A DNA stretch of 64,000 nucleotides from Oscillospiraceae bacterium NTUH-002-81 (GTDB lineage Bacteria > Bacillota > Clostridia > Lachnospirales > Lachnospiraceae), in assembly GCA_032620915.1 (NCBI GenBank), contig CP136052.1:1278501-1342500 (forward strand), read 5' to 3'. A model generated the notes under the pieces. It saw only the letters and a program-made list of their open reading frames with translations. It was not told the origin of the DNA and made no database searches. Below are positions 1-9,022 of the stretch, one piece after another. The first letter of the stretch is position 1. Every line of letters begins with the position of its first letter. The translations under genes and the position numbers were made by a program.

Positions 1-1
1 G

Positions 2-646
2 TATTTAGATACCGTAGGACATGATGAAGCCGGCATGAAACGCTATGAACGGATGGTAAACATTGTAAGCAGCCGTTTCCGGCATGGACCAAAGACAGAG
101 GAACGGGCGATCGATGAAGCAATGCAGAAAGTAATTTCGGAAAAGTATCTGATGCTCCCCCTCTATCTCTACGACCACTCAGGTCTTGCCATGAGTACAG
201 AAAGTTTCTCAGGCAGGGCCCCTCATGCAGAATGGGACAGCGGACAGGTCGGCTGGATCTATGTTTCCAAAGAAGATGCCCTAAAGGAATTTGACGCTGA
301 CAAGATGACCGGCGCCATCCGGCAGAAAGCGGACGCACTGATGCGCAGTGAAGTCGCCGCTTACGATTCCTATCTGCATGGCGAATGTTATGGGTTTGAG
401 CTTTATAAAAACGGGGAGCTGTCGGATAGCTGCTGGGGCTTTATGGGTAACTTTTCCGATGTGTTGAAAGATATGGCGGAATACCTCCCGGATGAGTGCA
501 AAGGGATGGTCGATCATCTGGAGGAACAGGAACGCCCGGCTACGATCATCAAGACGCTTTTGAAACATGCTAAAATTCAGGTCGATCAGGCAGCAAAAGC
601 CTTTGAACACGCTTCCCGACAGCAGGTTCTTGGGGAAAGCCGGTAA
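2..646 (+). CDS. Conserved ICE protein of unknown function (5' end outside window)
   Basis: The reading frame is open to the first base of the window, so the true start lies upstream; an internal ATG at 35 only looks like a start. The visible 214 residues are soluble, with no signal peptide or membrane segment. They contain an acidic, aromatic-rich core (LPLYLYDHSG, then GQVGWIYVS) and a charged, helical C-terminus. I recognise the type as a common ICE accessory protein lying upstream of pcfB, but I cannot assign an activity. It ends 51 bp before the pcfB start and is probably in the same operon. It shows no resemblance that I can see to ArdA antirestriction proteins. Confidence 0.7.
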   Translation, partial: YLDTVGHDEAGMKRYERMVNIVSSRFRHGPKTEERAIDEAMQKVISEKYLMLPLYLYDHSGLAMSTESFSGRAPHAEWDSGQVGWIYVSKEDALKEFDADKMTGAIRQKADALMRSEVAAYDSYLHGECYGFELYKNGELSDSCWGFMGNFSDVLKDMAEYLPDECKGMVDHLEEQERPATIIKTLLKHAKIQVDQAAKAFEHASRQQVLGESR

Positions 647-697
647 AAAGTTATTTCCATATTATAAATACCGATTTTATCAGAAAGGAGGATGCTC

Positions 698-1168
698 TTG
701 CAGGAAGATCTCGAACAACGAACGGTTTCTGTTTCTATACAGGCAGCAAAACTGTCAGGGCGGGTACTGCGTGCGGCTATTGCTGCGGTACTCCAAAAGA
801 TGGAACAGGAACGCACAATGCCAAAAGTCGGGCGCAACAGCATGAAGCGGCTGACTTATAAAGACCCCGGAGCCAATACCATTGAAGTTTCAGGGCGAAT
901 CCGCTCTTTTGAACGGTATGCCAGGAAACATCAGGTACGCTACCATATAGAAAAGGAACTTGGGACCGATCCCCCAAAATGGACGGTATATTTCAAGGCA
1001 AACCAGGCGGATGCACTGACGGCAGCTTTTAAGGAATATACGAAGAAAGACCTTACACGCAGCACCAGACCGTCGCTGCTTACACAGCTTCATAAGTTCA
1101 AAGAACTGGCGCAGTCGCTTGGCCGTGACCGTGTAAAGAACAAAGAACACGGAGGACCGGAACGATGA
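698..1168 (+). CDS. pcfB: PcfB family conjugation protein (DUF3801)
   Basis: About 156 residues resembling PcfB of the Enterococcus pCF10 system, a small protein that accompanies the PcfC/VirD4 coupling protein. I chose the TTG at 698: AGGAGG sits at 686-691, six bases upstream, whereas the ATG at 692 directly abuts the Shine-Dalgarno sequence. Recognisable parts are the central segment around RSFERYARKHQVRYHIEK and the basic C-terminus. The stop overlaps the virD4 start (ATGA at 1165-1168), so the two are translationally coupled. Family assignment is from recalled sequence similarity; the role in recruiting the relaxosome to the coupling protein is known for PcfB but inferred here. Confidence 0.8.
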   Translation: MQEDLEQRTVSVSIQAAKLSGRVLRAAIAAVLQKMEQERTMPKVGRNSMKRLTYKDPGANTIEVSGRIRSFERYARKHQVRYHIEKELGTDPPKWTVYFKANQADALTAAFKEYTKKDLTRSTRPSLLTQLHKFKELAQSLGRDRVKNKEHGGPER

Positions 1169-1957
1169 AGATTGATGCAGAAACACTGAAAAAACAGGTC
1201 ATTCTCCATCTGCCTTATATTCTGTTCCTTCTGGTATTTGCCAAGCTGGGCGAGGCGGTGCGTCTGGCTCCCGGAGCAGACGCTTCCCAAAAGCTGTTAG
1301 GACTGTCCGAAGGCTTTGCCCTTGCGTTTCAGAGTATGTGGCCGGGAGCGGCAATGGACTGGCTGATTGGTTTATGCGGTGCAGCCATTATGCGGCTGGC
1401 AGTCTATCTTAGAGGGAAAGACGCTAAGAAATACCGCAAAAATGTGGAATATGGTTCTGCAAGATGGGGAAATAAAGCCGATATTGCCCCATTTATGGAC
1501 CCAAAGCCGGAAAACAATATCATTCTTACCCAAAGTGAAGGACTGATGTTAAACGGACGGCCCAAAAATCCGGCCAATGCAAGAAATAAAAATGTACTGG
1601 TAGTCGGAGGATCAGGTTCGGGAAAAACGCGCTTTTTCATCAAGCCCAATCTGATGCAAATGCACAGTTCCTACGTCGTCACCGATCCGAAAGGTACAGT
1701 CCTTGTGGAATGCGGAAAGATGTTGCAGCGAGGCACACCAAAGCTGGACAAGGACGGAAAGCCTATGCGTAATGAAAAAGGAAAGATTATCTATGAGCCC
1801 TATAAAATACGGGTATTCAATACGATCAATTTTCAGAAAAGTATGCACTTTAACCCATTCGCCTACATTCATTCCGAGAAAGATATTCTGAAGATCGTCA
1901 CTACCCTGATCGCCAATACCAAAGGCGAAGGAAAAGCCGGAGACGATTTCTGGGTCA
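1165..1957 (+). CDS. VirD4/TraG-type coupling ATPase, exon 1
   Basis: N-terminal part of the type IV coupling protein that feeds relaxase-bound DNA into the mating channel. Two hydrophobic segments near residues 12-30 and 53-76 anchor it in the membrane. GGSGSGKT (about residues 147-154) is the Walker A loop, and VVTDPKG follows. The reading stops being homologous at GDDFWV because group II intron 1 begins at 1958. Read through, translation continues 17 codons into the intron and ends at 2010. Joining base 1957 to base 4709 forms one AAA codon and restores GDDFWV-K-AETLLYTAL, giving a 614-residue protein, the usual size for the family. ATGA overlap with pcfB. Confidence 0.9.
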
Positions 1958-4708
1958 GTGCGACACGTTCGCAGGCGGTAAAAAGTCTGCGCACAGTGTT
2001 GGTTTATTAAATAATAACCAGTCTGTGAACTGGTAATCCGATAGGTGGAATGATGGGGTAACGCCCTGAAACGTCTATCCTTGACGGACTTGCGTCAGCT
2101 GTAATGGCTGGGGTGAGAAGCTCCGTGACAACGACCGAGAGTAGTCGTAGGAATCTGCCAAAAGATTCTCGAAAACGCCCCAGAGGTGGGGTGCGCTACC
2201 TATAGGTCTAGGATCTATAAAATATCTATGGTTAGAATGTTTACTTTGGCGAGTAAACTGACGAAAACTGCGAATGTACGGTTCTAAAAGAAGACCATAT
2301 AGAAATGTATGGGTGCGTTAAAGCGCAGTCAGTGTGGTTCAGTAGAAATTGACCCTACGAACGACCATGTTGTGTTACAGGCACATCCAAGCTGACAGGA
2401 CTATAGCAGAGACCTAAGGATATATGTACAGATAGGATTATCGGAACGTGGAAAGGCATCAGATTCCATTATGGGATAGCCTGACGAAGAAAATAAGCAG
2501 GTGAACTGGTGCTGAAAAGCCGTGATCGAACTTATGATGAGTTCTGCGAAAAAGAGGAACTCGGAGGAATGGTCACAAGTCGGTTGAAATAAACAGGCAT
2601 TATTCAGTCTTATGATAAGGATTACGAGTAAGACCAAAAGGGTCACTTTCGAGAGGAGGTGATGCCTTATGCCAAAGAAAAGTAAAACATTATGTGTAGA
2701 TGACCTGCGTCATGCGGAGTACTATGGAATGCAAGATACTTTTGATGAACTATATCAAAAAAGTCAGAACGGTGAAGTATTTGAGAATCTTATGGATTTG
2801 ATAGTGAGCAGGGATAACATTTTACTTGCGTACCGAAACATCAAAGCGAACAAAGGCAGCTACACGGCAGGAACAGATAAAAAGAACATCACAGATATTG
2901 GGAGTCGAACTCCTGATGATGTGGTAAAAAGAGTGAGATTTATTGTTACGGGAAGCGAACACGGCTACAGACCAAAGCCTGTAAGACGGAAAGATATCCC
3001 GAAACCAAACGGAAAAACACGTCCGCTGGGAATCCCATGCATATGGGATAGGCTGATACAGCAATGTATCAAGCAGATCATGGAACCAATCTGCGAAGCA
3101 AAGTTCAGCAATAATAGTTATGGATTTCGTCCGAACAGATCCGTTGAACATGCCATTAACAGAACCTACACCATGCTTCAAATGATGAACCTTCATTATG
3201 TTATTGAGTTTGATATTAAAGGATTTTTCGATAACGTAAATCATAGCAAGTTAATCAGACAGATATGGTCGCTGGGTATCCATGATAAAACGCTGATTTT
3301 TATTATCAAGCGAATACTAACAGCTCCAATTAAAATGCCCGATAATACAACGGTATTGCCCGACAAGGGTACACCACAGGGAGGAATTATCTCACCACTA
3401 CTGGCAAACATCGTTCTAAATGAATTGGATTGGTGGATAGCCAGTCAATGGGAGGAAAATCCAATTGCTATAAGCAGAGGGCGAGAAAGAATAATCGGAA
3501 AAACTAAGGTTTTTGATAAAAGCCATGGTTATAGGATTATGAAAAACACAGAAATGAAAGAAATGCATATCATTCGGTATGCGGACGATTTTAGGATTTT
3601 CTGTAGAACGAAAGAGGACGCAGTCAGGACAAAAGAAGCGGTTACGGAGTGGATTGAAGAGAGGTTGAAATTAGAGGTGTCTCCTGAGAAAACAAGGATT
3701 GTGAACACCAGAAAACGGTGGTCAGAGTTTCTTGGATTCAAAATAAGGGTAAGGTTGAAGCATCATAAATATGTGGTGCAGTCGGCAATCTGTGACAAAA
3801 AGGTTGAAATTGAAAGAGCAAAGCTAGTGGAACAAGCGAAAAACATCGCAAAACCCAGAGAGAAAAAAAGTTGTTTATCAGAAATTCAGCTATATAACTC
3901 CATGGTGTTAGGCATACAGAATTACTATCAGCTTGCCACCTGTATCAGTATTGATTGCAGAGAATTCCATAGGCGAGTAATGACAGTTTTGACGAACAGG
4001 TTAAATACAGAAACAGGAAGTATGCTAAAACGTGAGGGTGGAACTATCACCCAAGCAGAAAAGGAAAGATTCGGACAGTCAAAAATGATTCGATATGTTT
4101 CAGGAATTGACCAGATGATCTATCCGATTGCATTCATCAAAAATAAAATACCGATGGCGAAGCGATCAATCGTTTGTAGTTATACAAAAGAAGGTCGTGC
4201 TCTGATTCATACAGAACTTAACCTTAATCAGTATGTTCTGAAAGGACTGAGAGAAAAAATATCCGTTGGTCATAGCACAGAATACCATGACAGTAAAATA
4301 TCTTTATTTTCTGCTCAAAAGGGAAAATGTGCAATCAGTGGAGAAGAATTCGCAGATGCGGAACATGTAGCTGTATGGCTCAAAGTACCAGGATCACTTG
4401 GTGGATTTGAAAGATATAAAAACATGGTTCTGATTCACAAAAAATATCTGATTCTGTTACAAGAACTGCCCCAAGCAGCAATAAAAGACCTGATAAAAAC
4501 ACTCAATATCACAAAAAAGATGCTCGTGAAAATCAATAGTCTGCGAGAGCAGGCGAACCTGTCAGCAATAATATAAAACTTAAATTTGGTGACTGATTAA
4601 ATGTCTTGTGAAGACAATCGATGGAGCGCCGGATGCGGTGAAAGTCGCATGTCCGGTGTGAAGTGGGGGAAAAGGTGGAGATAATATCAAAACCTTACCT
4701 ATCACTAT
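1958..4708 (+). mobile_element. Group II intron 1, in the coupling-protein gene
   Basis: The element is 2751 bp. It starts GTGCGAC, fitting the GUGYG 5' consensus, and ends CTAT, fitting the AY 3' rule. The flanking exons fuse in frame at these exact points. A structured 5' region of about 700 bp (domains I-III) precedes the open reading frame for the reverse transcriptase-maturase. Domain V is visible at about 4624-4661 (GAGCGCC stem, GGTGAAAGTC loop side) and domain VI lies just before the 3' end. It is in the same orientation as the host gene, as required for splicing. Complete domains suggest that it can splice. Confidence 0.93.
2669..4576 (+). CDS. ltrA: Group II intron reverse transcriptase/maturase
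   Basis: A 635-residue intron-encoded protein with a good ribosome site (AGGAGG at 2655-2660). The reverse transcriptase domain is complete: PLGIPCIWDRLIQQ, EFDIKGFFDNV, TPQGGIISPLLANI and the catalytic IRYADDF. A maturase (domain X) region follows. The C-terminus keeps the spacing of an HNH domain (KGKCAISGEEF, then GSLGGFERYKNMVLIHKK), but the usual paired cysteines and the HH pair are not evident, so DNA-cleavage activity is doubtful. It would act in splicing and retrohoming of its own intron RNA. Confidence 0.93.
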   Translation: MPKKSKTLCVDDLRHAEYYGMQDTFDELYQKSQNGEVFENLMDLIVSRDNILLAYRNIKANKGSYTAGTDKKNITDIGSRTPDDVVKRVRFIVTGSEHGYRPKPVRRKDIPKPNGKTRPLGIPCIWDRLIQQCIKQIMEPICEAKFSNNSYGFRPNRSVEHAINRTYTMLQMMNLHYVIEFDIKGFFDNVNHSKLIRQIWSLGIHDKTLIFIIKRILTAPIKMPDNTTVLPDKGTPQGGIISPLLANIVLNELDWWIASQWEENPIAISRGRERIIGKTKVFDKSHGYRIMKNTEMKEMHIIRYADDFRIFCRTKEDAVRTKEAVTEWIEERLKLEVSPEKTRIVNTRKRWSEFLGFKIRVRLKHHKYVVQSAICDKKVEIERAKLVEQAKNIAKPREKKSCLSEIQLYNSMVLGIQNYYQLATCISIDCREFHRRVMTVLTNRLNTETGSMLKREGGTITQAEKERFGQSKMIRYVSGIDQMIYPIAFIKNKIPMAKRSIVCSYTKEGRALIHTELNLNQYVLKGLREKISVGHSTEYHDSKISLFSAQKGKCAISGEEFADAEHVAVWLKVPGSLGGFERYKNMVLIHKKYLILLQELPQAAIKDLIKTLNITKKMLVKINSLREQANLSAII

Positions 4709-5760
4709 AAGCAGAAACCTTGCTTTATACGGCACTGATCGGATATATCTACTATGAAGCTCCGGTAAACGAACAGAATTTTGCCACACTGGTAGAAATG
4801 CTGAACGCAATGGAGGTCCGTGAGGATGACGAGTCATTCAAAAATGCCGTTGACCTTCTCTTTGACGCTCTGGAACAGAAAGACCCGGATCATTTTGCCC
4901 TGCGTCAATATAAAAAATATAAGCTCGCTGCCGGAAAAACAGCGAAGTCGATCCTTATTTCCTGTGCTTCCAGACTGGCTCCTTTTGACATTAAAGAAGT
5001 CAGGGAAATTACCATGTATGACGAGCTGGATCTGGATATGCTGGGGGATGAACGGACCGCTCTTTTCCTTATTATGAGTGATACGGACGGAACCTTTGCA
5101 TTTTTGATCAGTCTGATCTATTCCATTTTGTTTAACCGCTTATGCGAGCGGGCGGATGATGTATATGGGGGCAGGCTTCCCATCCATGTGCGCTGCCTGA
5201 TCGACGAGGCGGCAAATATCGGGCAGATCCCGAACCTGGAGCGTCTTATGGCGACCATCCGAAGCCGTGAGATCTCTGCCTGCTTGGTGCTGCAGGCGCA
5301 AAGCCAGCTCAAAGCCCTGTATAAAGACAACATGGACACCATCATCGGTAACTGTGACGCCTCTCTTTTCTTAGGAGGCAAAGAAGAAACTACCTTAAAA
5401 AGCTGGAACTCCCTATTAGGGAAAGAGACTATTGATCTGTATAACACCAGTGTCACAAAGGGAAATCAGGAATCCCACGGACAAAATTTTCAAAAGCTGG
5501 GAAAGGACCTGATGTCGGTGGATGAACTGGCAGTTATGGACGGGGGCAAATGTCTGCTGCAGATCAGGGGTGTGCGGCCGTTCCTCTCCCGGAAATACGA
5601 TATAACCAAACACCCAAATTACAAACTGCTTTCCGATTTTAATGAGAAGAACGCTTTTAATATCGAAAAGTTTCTTTCTACCCGGATGCCGATGCGTCCC
5701 GGTGAACGATACCGTAATTATGAAGTCACAGCCGAAGATCTGGCTTCCCAGACTTTATAG
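4709..5760 (+). CDS. VirD4/TraG-type coupling ATPase, exon 2
   Basis: C-terminal part of the coupling protein. It continues exon 1 with AETLLYTALIGYIYYE. The Walker B-like segment is CLIDEAANIG, followed by the LEr-type segment RLMATIRSREISACLVLQAQ and the conserved QSQLKALYKDNMDTIIGNCD, all features of TraG/VirD4 ATPases. There is no independent start codon with a ribosome site: the TTG at 4720 is internal. Translation therefore depends on intron splicing. Two intrinsic terminators follow at 5771 and 5889, separating it from maff2. Confidence 0.9.
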
Positions 5761-5770
5761 AGTTGTTCCT

Positions 5771-5808
5771 GCCTGTCAAAGCATGACGCCCTGGCAGGCT
5801 TTGTTTTT
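5771..5808 (+). terminator. Intrinsic terminator after virD4
   Basis: GCCTGTCA pairs with TGGCAGGC (one T-G wobble) and is followed by TTTGTTTTT. It lies 10 bp after the coupling-protein stop. Confidence 0.75.
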
Positions 5809-5888
5809 GTCACGATGAAAGGAGGATATTTTGAGGATTCGTGATTCTCCCTGAAAAGTAAATAACCGCAGGATTTTTCCTGCCCCAT

Positions 5889-5944
5889 GCCGCCGTGCTG
5901 TTTGAAACAGATTTTTTTCTAAAAACAGTGCGGCGGCTTTTTTT
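5889..5944 (+). terminator. Strong hairpin terminator upstream of maff2
   Basis: GCCGCCGTGCTGTTT at 5889-5903 pairs with AAACAGTGCGGCGGC at 5923-5937 and is followed by seven T. It may attenuate transcription into the maff2/virB6 part of the operon. The stretch 5809-6005 otherwise holds no gene that I can support. Confidence 0.8.
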
Positions 5945-6005
5945 GTTTCCGGCCTGATACGGCCATATCACAAATTAAAATTTCTGAAATTAAAGGAGGA
6001 ACATT

Positions 6006-6146
6006 ATGGCATTTTTTGCAAGCGCGATTGATACTTTGAAGATCCTTGTGATCGCCCTGGGCGCAGGTCTGGGCGCATGGGGTGTTGTAAACCTTCTCGA
6101 AGGTTACGGAAATGATAACCCAGGTGCAAATGCTCATGTGCGGTAA
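6006..6146 (+). pseudogene. maff2: maff2, 5' part (interrupted by transposon)
   Basis: Start of the small hydrophobic Maff2-family protein found between virD4 and virB6-like genes in Clostridia ICEs. It has ATG at 6006 with an AAAGGAGG site just upstream. The native part runs to about residue 41 (LLEGYGNDNPGA). From 6131 the sequence is transposon, and the chimeric frame ends at 6146 after 46 residues. Joining 6006-6130 with 15306-15396 gives a 71-residue in-frame protein, which proves the split. The truncated product keeps one predicted membrane helix and lacks the second (GGGIALVGATLIPLLSGLFG). Confidence 0.9.
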
Positions 6147-6148
6147 AG
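6131..6148 (+). repeat. Left terminal inverted repeat of the transposon
   Basis: TGCTCATGTGCGGTAAAG. It matches the reverse complement of the right end at 15 of 18 positions and is a likely recombinase binding arm. Confidence 0.8.
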
Positions 6149-6233
6149 TAATAAAAAGATTTAGGTAGCCGCCTTAACTATTCCTAAATAAGATAATATG
6201 CACAGTATTTTCTCGTAAATAGAAAATAAATTA

Positions 6234-6262
6234 TTGCATTTTACCAATTATTATGTTAAAAT
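6234..6262 (+). promoter_or_regulatory. Promoter of the AT-rich cargo
   Basis: TTGCAT (6234-6239), a 17-bp spacer and TAAAAT (6257-6262), placed about 48 bp before the ATG at 6310. Confidence 0.6.
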
Positions 6263-6309
6263 GACAATGTAACAAAGAGCTATGTATTTTTAAGGAAAGG
6301 GAGGAACTT

Positions 6310-6561
6310 ATGAATTTAAGAAAATCTATTTTAGCACTTTCAGTAGTAGCTGGAATTGTAGCTGCTCCAATGACTGTATTTGCCGCTCATACTCATAGTT
6401 GGGGTTCTCCCCAGTACTATGGATATGAAGATGAAATGCCTGGTATATATGATGACTGGGATAAATGTGCGACACGTCATGTATATAATTACAAACAATG
6501 TTTAATTTGTGGAGAAGTAAGCATTTATGAAGTTGAGACGATTGAAATGTCTCACAAATAG
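6310..6561 (+). CDS. Small secreted CxxC protein, probably cut short by a nonsense codon
   Basis: The ribosome site is AGGGAGGA. The 83-residue product starts with a signal peptide (basic MNLRKS, hydrophobic core, AFA-like cleavage region VFAAHTH). The mature part has a single CLICG zinc-knuckle-like pair. The frame stops at a TAG at 6559 but stays open for another 16 codons with a second pair (CVYC) and ends, without the insertion sequence, at codons KEIN-stop. A TGG-to-TAG change would explain the pattern, since the related layout H-W-x-G-x-C-x-x-C is sensible. Function unknown; the codon use is AT-rich compared with the mob genes. Confidence 0.6.
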   Translation: MNLRKSILALSVVAGIVAAPMTVFAAHTHSWGSPQYYGYEDEMPGIYDDWDKCATRHVYNYKQCLICGEVSIYEVETIEMSHK

Positions 6562-6610
6562 GTGAATGGTGCATGTGTATATTGCAACAAAGGTTACGCG
6601 AAAGAGATAA

Positions 6611-7936
6611 CTATAAATGAGCAAATATCGAATTTTGCACAAACTTATCCCACAAACTTAAAAGCTTCTTCGAATGAGGCGCTGCTTTTTATGAGGCGGT
6701 ACAGGTTTGCAAACTGTTCCTGCTTTAGCTGCTGCTTCAAGGATGCGTATCCCTCTTCGAATGTGCAGTAGTTTCCAGAATGCATACAGCACAAATAGTG
6801 GACCAACGACATGATCAGCCAATACCTTTGGATTCCCTGACGGGATCGGATTTGATAACTATCCAGCGCAAGTTTACTTTTGCTCTGCCGGAAAAATAAT
6901 TCAATCGGCCACCGTTTCGTATAGGTGTCCAGGATCTCCTGCGTGGATAACTCTGCATTTGTAGAGAGAAATACACGCAATGCTTTGGGATTCCCAAATC
7001 CATCCTTCGGATAGCTGAGGATCACCGCTGCATTTGGAATGCCATTCAACTCCCCTTCATAGCGGTATACATAGAATTCACGGCTGCCAACGGTCACGAG
7101 GCTGACATCCGGGTCTGTTTTCCGCAAATGAAGGGCAAATGCACTGGCTTTTTGACGGATCCCGCATGGATAAAGGATTCGGTTGGTCTTTAATGCCCCA
7201 ACCGTATAGAATCCTTTCCGAATAAAACGGTCCATCACTTTTGCAGTAGTATACCAGCTGTCACAAAGAAAGTAGGAAATGACCGGCGCAGCGGGAAGTT
7301 CTTCCGCGATCTCCTGTACAATCTGGATCTTTGATCTTGATTTATCGTACAGGATGACTGCATAATTCAGGGTAATCCCGTTGCAGGAAAGCATAACGGA
7401 GACAACCTGATGCCCATAATCCTGACAGCCTTTTAAATGTGATTGATGAAAATACGCAGCTTCGATTGGATGAACCGCCTGTGACGAAGGCCGGGTATGT
7501 GAAGCAATCGTATCATCCACAATACAGTAAATCGGTTGTCCGGAACGCTGTGCTTCCCTATAAATGGCTTGGAGGATGCTGCTTTTTAAAACATCCTGCA
7601 ATGCATCGTCCTTCCATTTTCCGTGATTCAGGAAATAAGCGGTCGTTGTCCTGTGGCAATGGCTGACTTCTTGGAAATCAACTGTTTTTCCCCGGTATCC
7701 CCGGAGAAAAACAGACAGGATGATGGTCAATAAGTGGTTCAGATACACATCGGATAAAAATAATCCGAGATTTAATGCTTTCAGGTAATTGTAAATATGT
7801 TTGGAATGATGTATACTGTTTGCAACGGACACCCCCTTGTTTGAGTGAGTATGTTGTTTGTTGGTACTTCAATTATACATCCTTCTACAGAGGGTGTCTT
7901 TCTTTTGTGCAATATTTTGGATTTGCTCATTTATAG
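6611..7936 (-). mobile_element. IS4-superfamily insertion sequence
   Basis: A 1326-bp element with 33-bp inverted repeats (6611-6643 and 7904-7936; the first 16 bases CTATAAATGAGCAAAT are identical, 28 of 33 overall). It is flanked by a perfect 7-bp target duplication, GAGATAA, at 6604-6610 and 7937-7943. It encodes a single DDE transposase on the minus strand. The intact ends and duplication indicate a recent insertion. Confidence 0.93.
6645..7832 (-). CDS. IS4-like DDE transposase
   Basis: 395 residues starting with GTG at 7832. It shows a first acidic motif in IVDDTIASHT, a second in CDSWYTT, and the IS4 signature Y-(2)-R-(3)-E-(6)-K in YTKRWPIELFFRQSK. These are the three catalytic acids of DDE transposases. 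The gene fills the insertion sequence almost end to end. No frameshift is present, so it may be active. Exact IS family is uncertain: the 7-bp duplication is compatible with several IS4-superfamily groups. Confidence 0.9.
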   Translation of the reverse strand: MSVANSIHHSKHIYNYLKALNLGLFLSDVYLNHLLTIILSVFLRGYRGKTVDFQEVSHCHRTTTAYFLNHGKWKDDALQDVLKSSILQAIYREAQRSGQPIYCIVDDTIASHTRPSSQAVHPIEAAYFHQSHLKGCQDYGHQVVSVMLSCNGITLNYAVILYDKSRSKIQIVQEIAEELPAAPVISYFLCDSWYTTAKVMDRFIRKGFYTVGALKTNRILYPCGIRQKASAFALHLRKTDPDVSLVTVGSREFYVYRYEGELNGIPNAAVILSYPKDGFGNPKALRVFLSTNAELSTQEILDTYTKRWPIELFFRQSKSKLALDSYQIRSRQGIQRYWLIMSLVHYLCCMHSGNYCTFEEGYASLKQQLKQEQFANLYRLIKSSASFEEAFKFVG

Positions 7937-7986
7937 GAGATAAATTAACATAGTATCATTACCGGCAAGTTTATAATCAAAAAATA

Positions 7987-8040
7987 GAAAGCATTGAGAA
8001 TATTTCAAAATTTCTTGAAAGTACTCTCAGTGCTTTCTTT
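7987..8040 (+). terminator. Terminator-like hairpin of the cargo gene
   Basis: GAAAGCATTGAGA (7987-7999) pairs with TCTCAGTGCTTTC (8025-8037), with one wobble. The T-run after it is short. Before the insertion sequence arrived it would have lain about 60 bp after the small secreted gene. Confidence 0.55.
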
Positions 8041-8062
8041 GATAATATGAAAGGAGAAATAA

Positions 8063-8551
8063 ATGCAAAAAAAACAACTTTCTGTATTAGTACTAATTAT
8101 TTTATGCTTTTTATTAGGATGTAACAGAGAAACACCAAAAGATGAATCTCAACAAAATTATGAAGATGAATCTAATATTTCTAAAACAAATGGAGAAGAA
8201 CTTGTAAATATAAACAGTGAATTGTTAGGTTCGACTCCTTTTGATATCCAAATCGATAAAACAGCATTGCAGACTAGAAAAGAAACAGAAACAGAAGTTA
8301 CAATAAAGACAAATTTAACAGACTGGGGTTATACTGTTTCTTCTGAAAAAGGGAAAATATCTGATATAAATAAAAATTCATTCATATATATAGCACCTAA
8401 AGATGAGAGGGATGATACTATAAAAATACAATTATCGGACTATGAAAATGGCATATCATATGAATATACAATTCCACTTATTTTTGCGGGAAACAATGAA
8501 CATTCTTTAGATAAATTCAAGGAAAATCTTTCAAGATTACCTAATAGTTAG
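8063..8551 (+). CDS. Putative lipoprotein of unknown function
   Basis: 162 residues starting with ATG after AAAGGAG. It has a lipoprotein signal: basic MQKKQ, a hydrophobic stretch, then the lipobox LLGC, so Cys20 would be lipidated. The mature chain is acidic and low in hydrophobics, with a possible beta-sandwich region around EVTIKTNLTDWGYTVSSE. I do not recognise the family. Its AT-rich base use matches the neighbouring small secreted gene and differs sharply from the GC-rich mob genes, so both look like acquired cargo of the transposon. It may act at the cell surface together with the secreted protein; that is conjecture. Confidence 0.65.
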   Translation: MQKKQLSVLVLIILCFLLGCNRETPKDESQQNYEDESNISKTNGEELVNINSELLGSTPFDIQIDKTALQTRKETETEVTIKTNLTDWGYTVSSEKGKISDINKNSFIYIAPKDERDDTIKIQLSDYENGISYEYTIPLIFAGNNEHSLDKFKENLSRLPNS

Positions 8552-8633
8552 TAAAGAGTCGATAGACTAAAGTACCACCATCCTCTTTTATTTCAACTGA
8601 ATATCCATCCCGCCGCACCGCAGCGGCACATGA

Positions 8634-8668
8634 AGCAGTAAATCCGAAAAAGATTTGCTGCTTTTTTT
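8634..8668 (+). terminator. Terminator between cargo and mobilization region
   Basis: AGCAGTAAATC pairs with GATTTGCTGCT (one wobble) and is followed by six T. It ends the AT-rich cargo segment. The stretch from here to 9180 carries no convincing gene. Confidence 0.75.
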
Positions 8669-8961
8669 GCGTCCATTTTTGGCAAATTTCCAAAAGTTCC
8701 GTATTAGACAGTGAAACCAAAAAAGGCTGCCATTTTTTTTCAGACAGCGGGCAAAACGCAGCTTCCGAAACGCCTTATTGTCGGGAAAGACCGAGCCGCC
8801 GGAAAAGTTCTTGCCGGAAAGTCCGTCCATTCTGCTCTTTTGTGGTTTGTAGGGAGTAAGGGAAAAACGCCAGCCCGCAGCCTTTTATAAAAAAAGCTGG
8901 TTATAGATTTTCTGAAAAAGTGGCAGTAGCAAGTGAACGGCAGGCCGGCAGTTTCTTAGAG

Positions 8962-9022
8962 CAAGATTCTACCGAGGTGCCAAAATTCGCTTATCGCTCA
9001 TTTTGCCCCTGCGGGAATCTTG
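8962..9022 (+). other. Candidate oriT of the transposon
   Basis: Inverted repeats CAAGATTC (8962-8969) and GAATCTTG (9015-9022) enclose a further imperfect pair. They lie about 160 bp upstream of mobC in a gene-free, apparently well conserved stretch. An origin of transfer is expected next to mobC-relaxase genes. No nick site was identified, so this is positional inference. Confidence 0.35.

Noticed and set aside
1958..2010. 17-codon tail of the VirD4 frame as a true C-terminus
   Set aside because: It is intron sequence; the conserved continuation is found at 4709.
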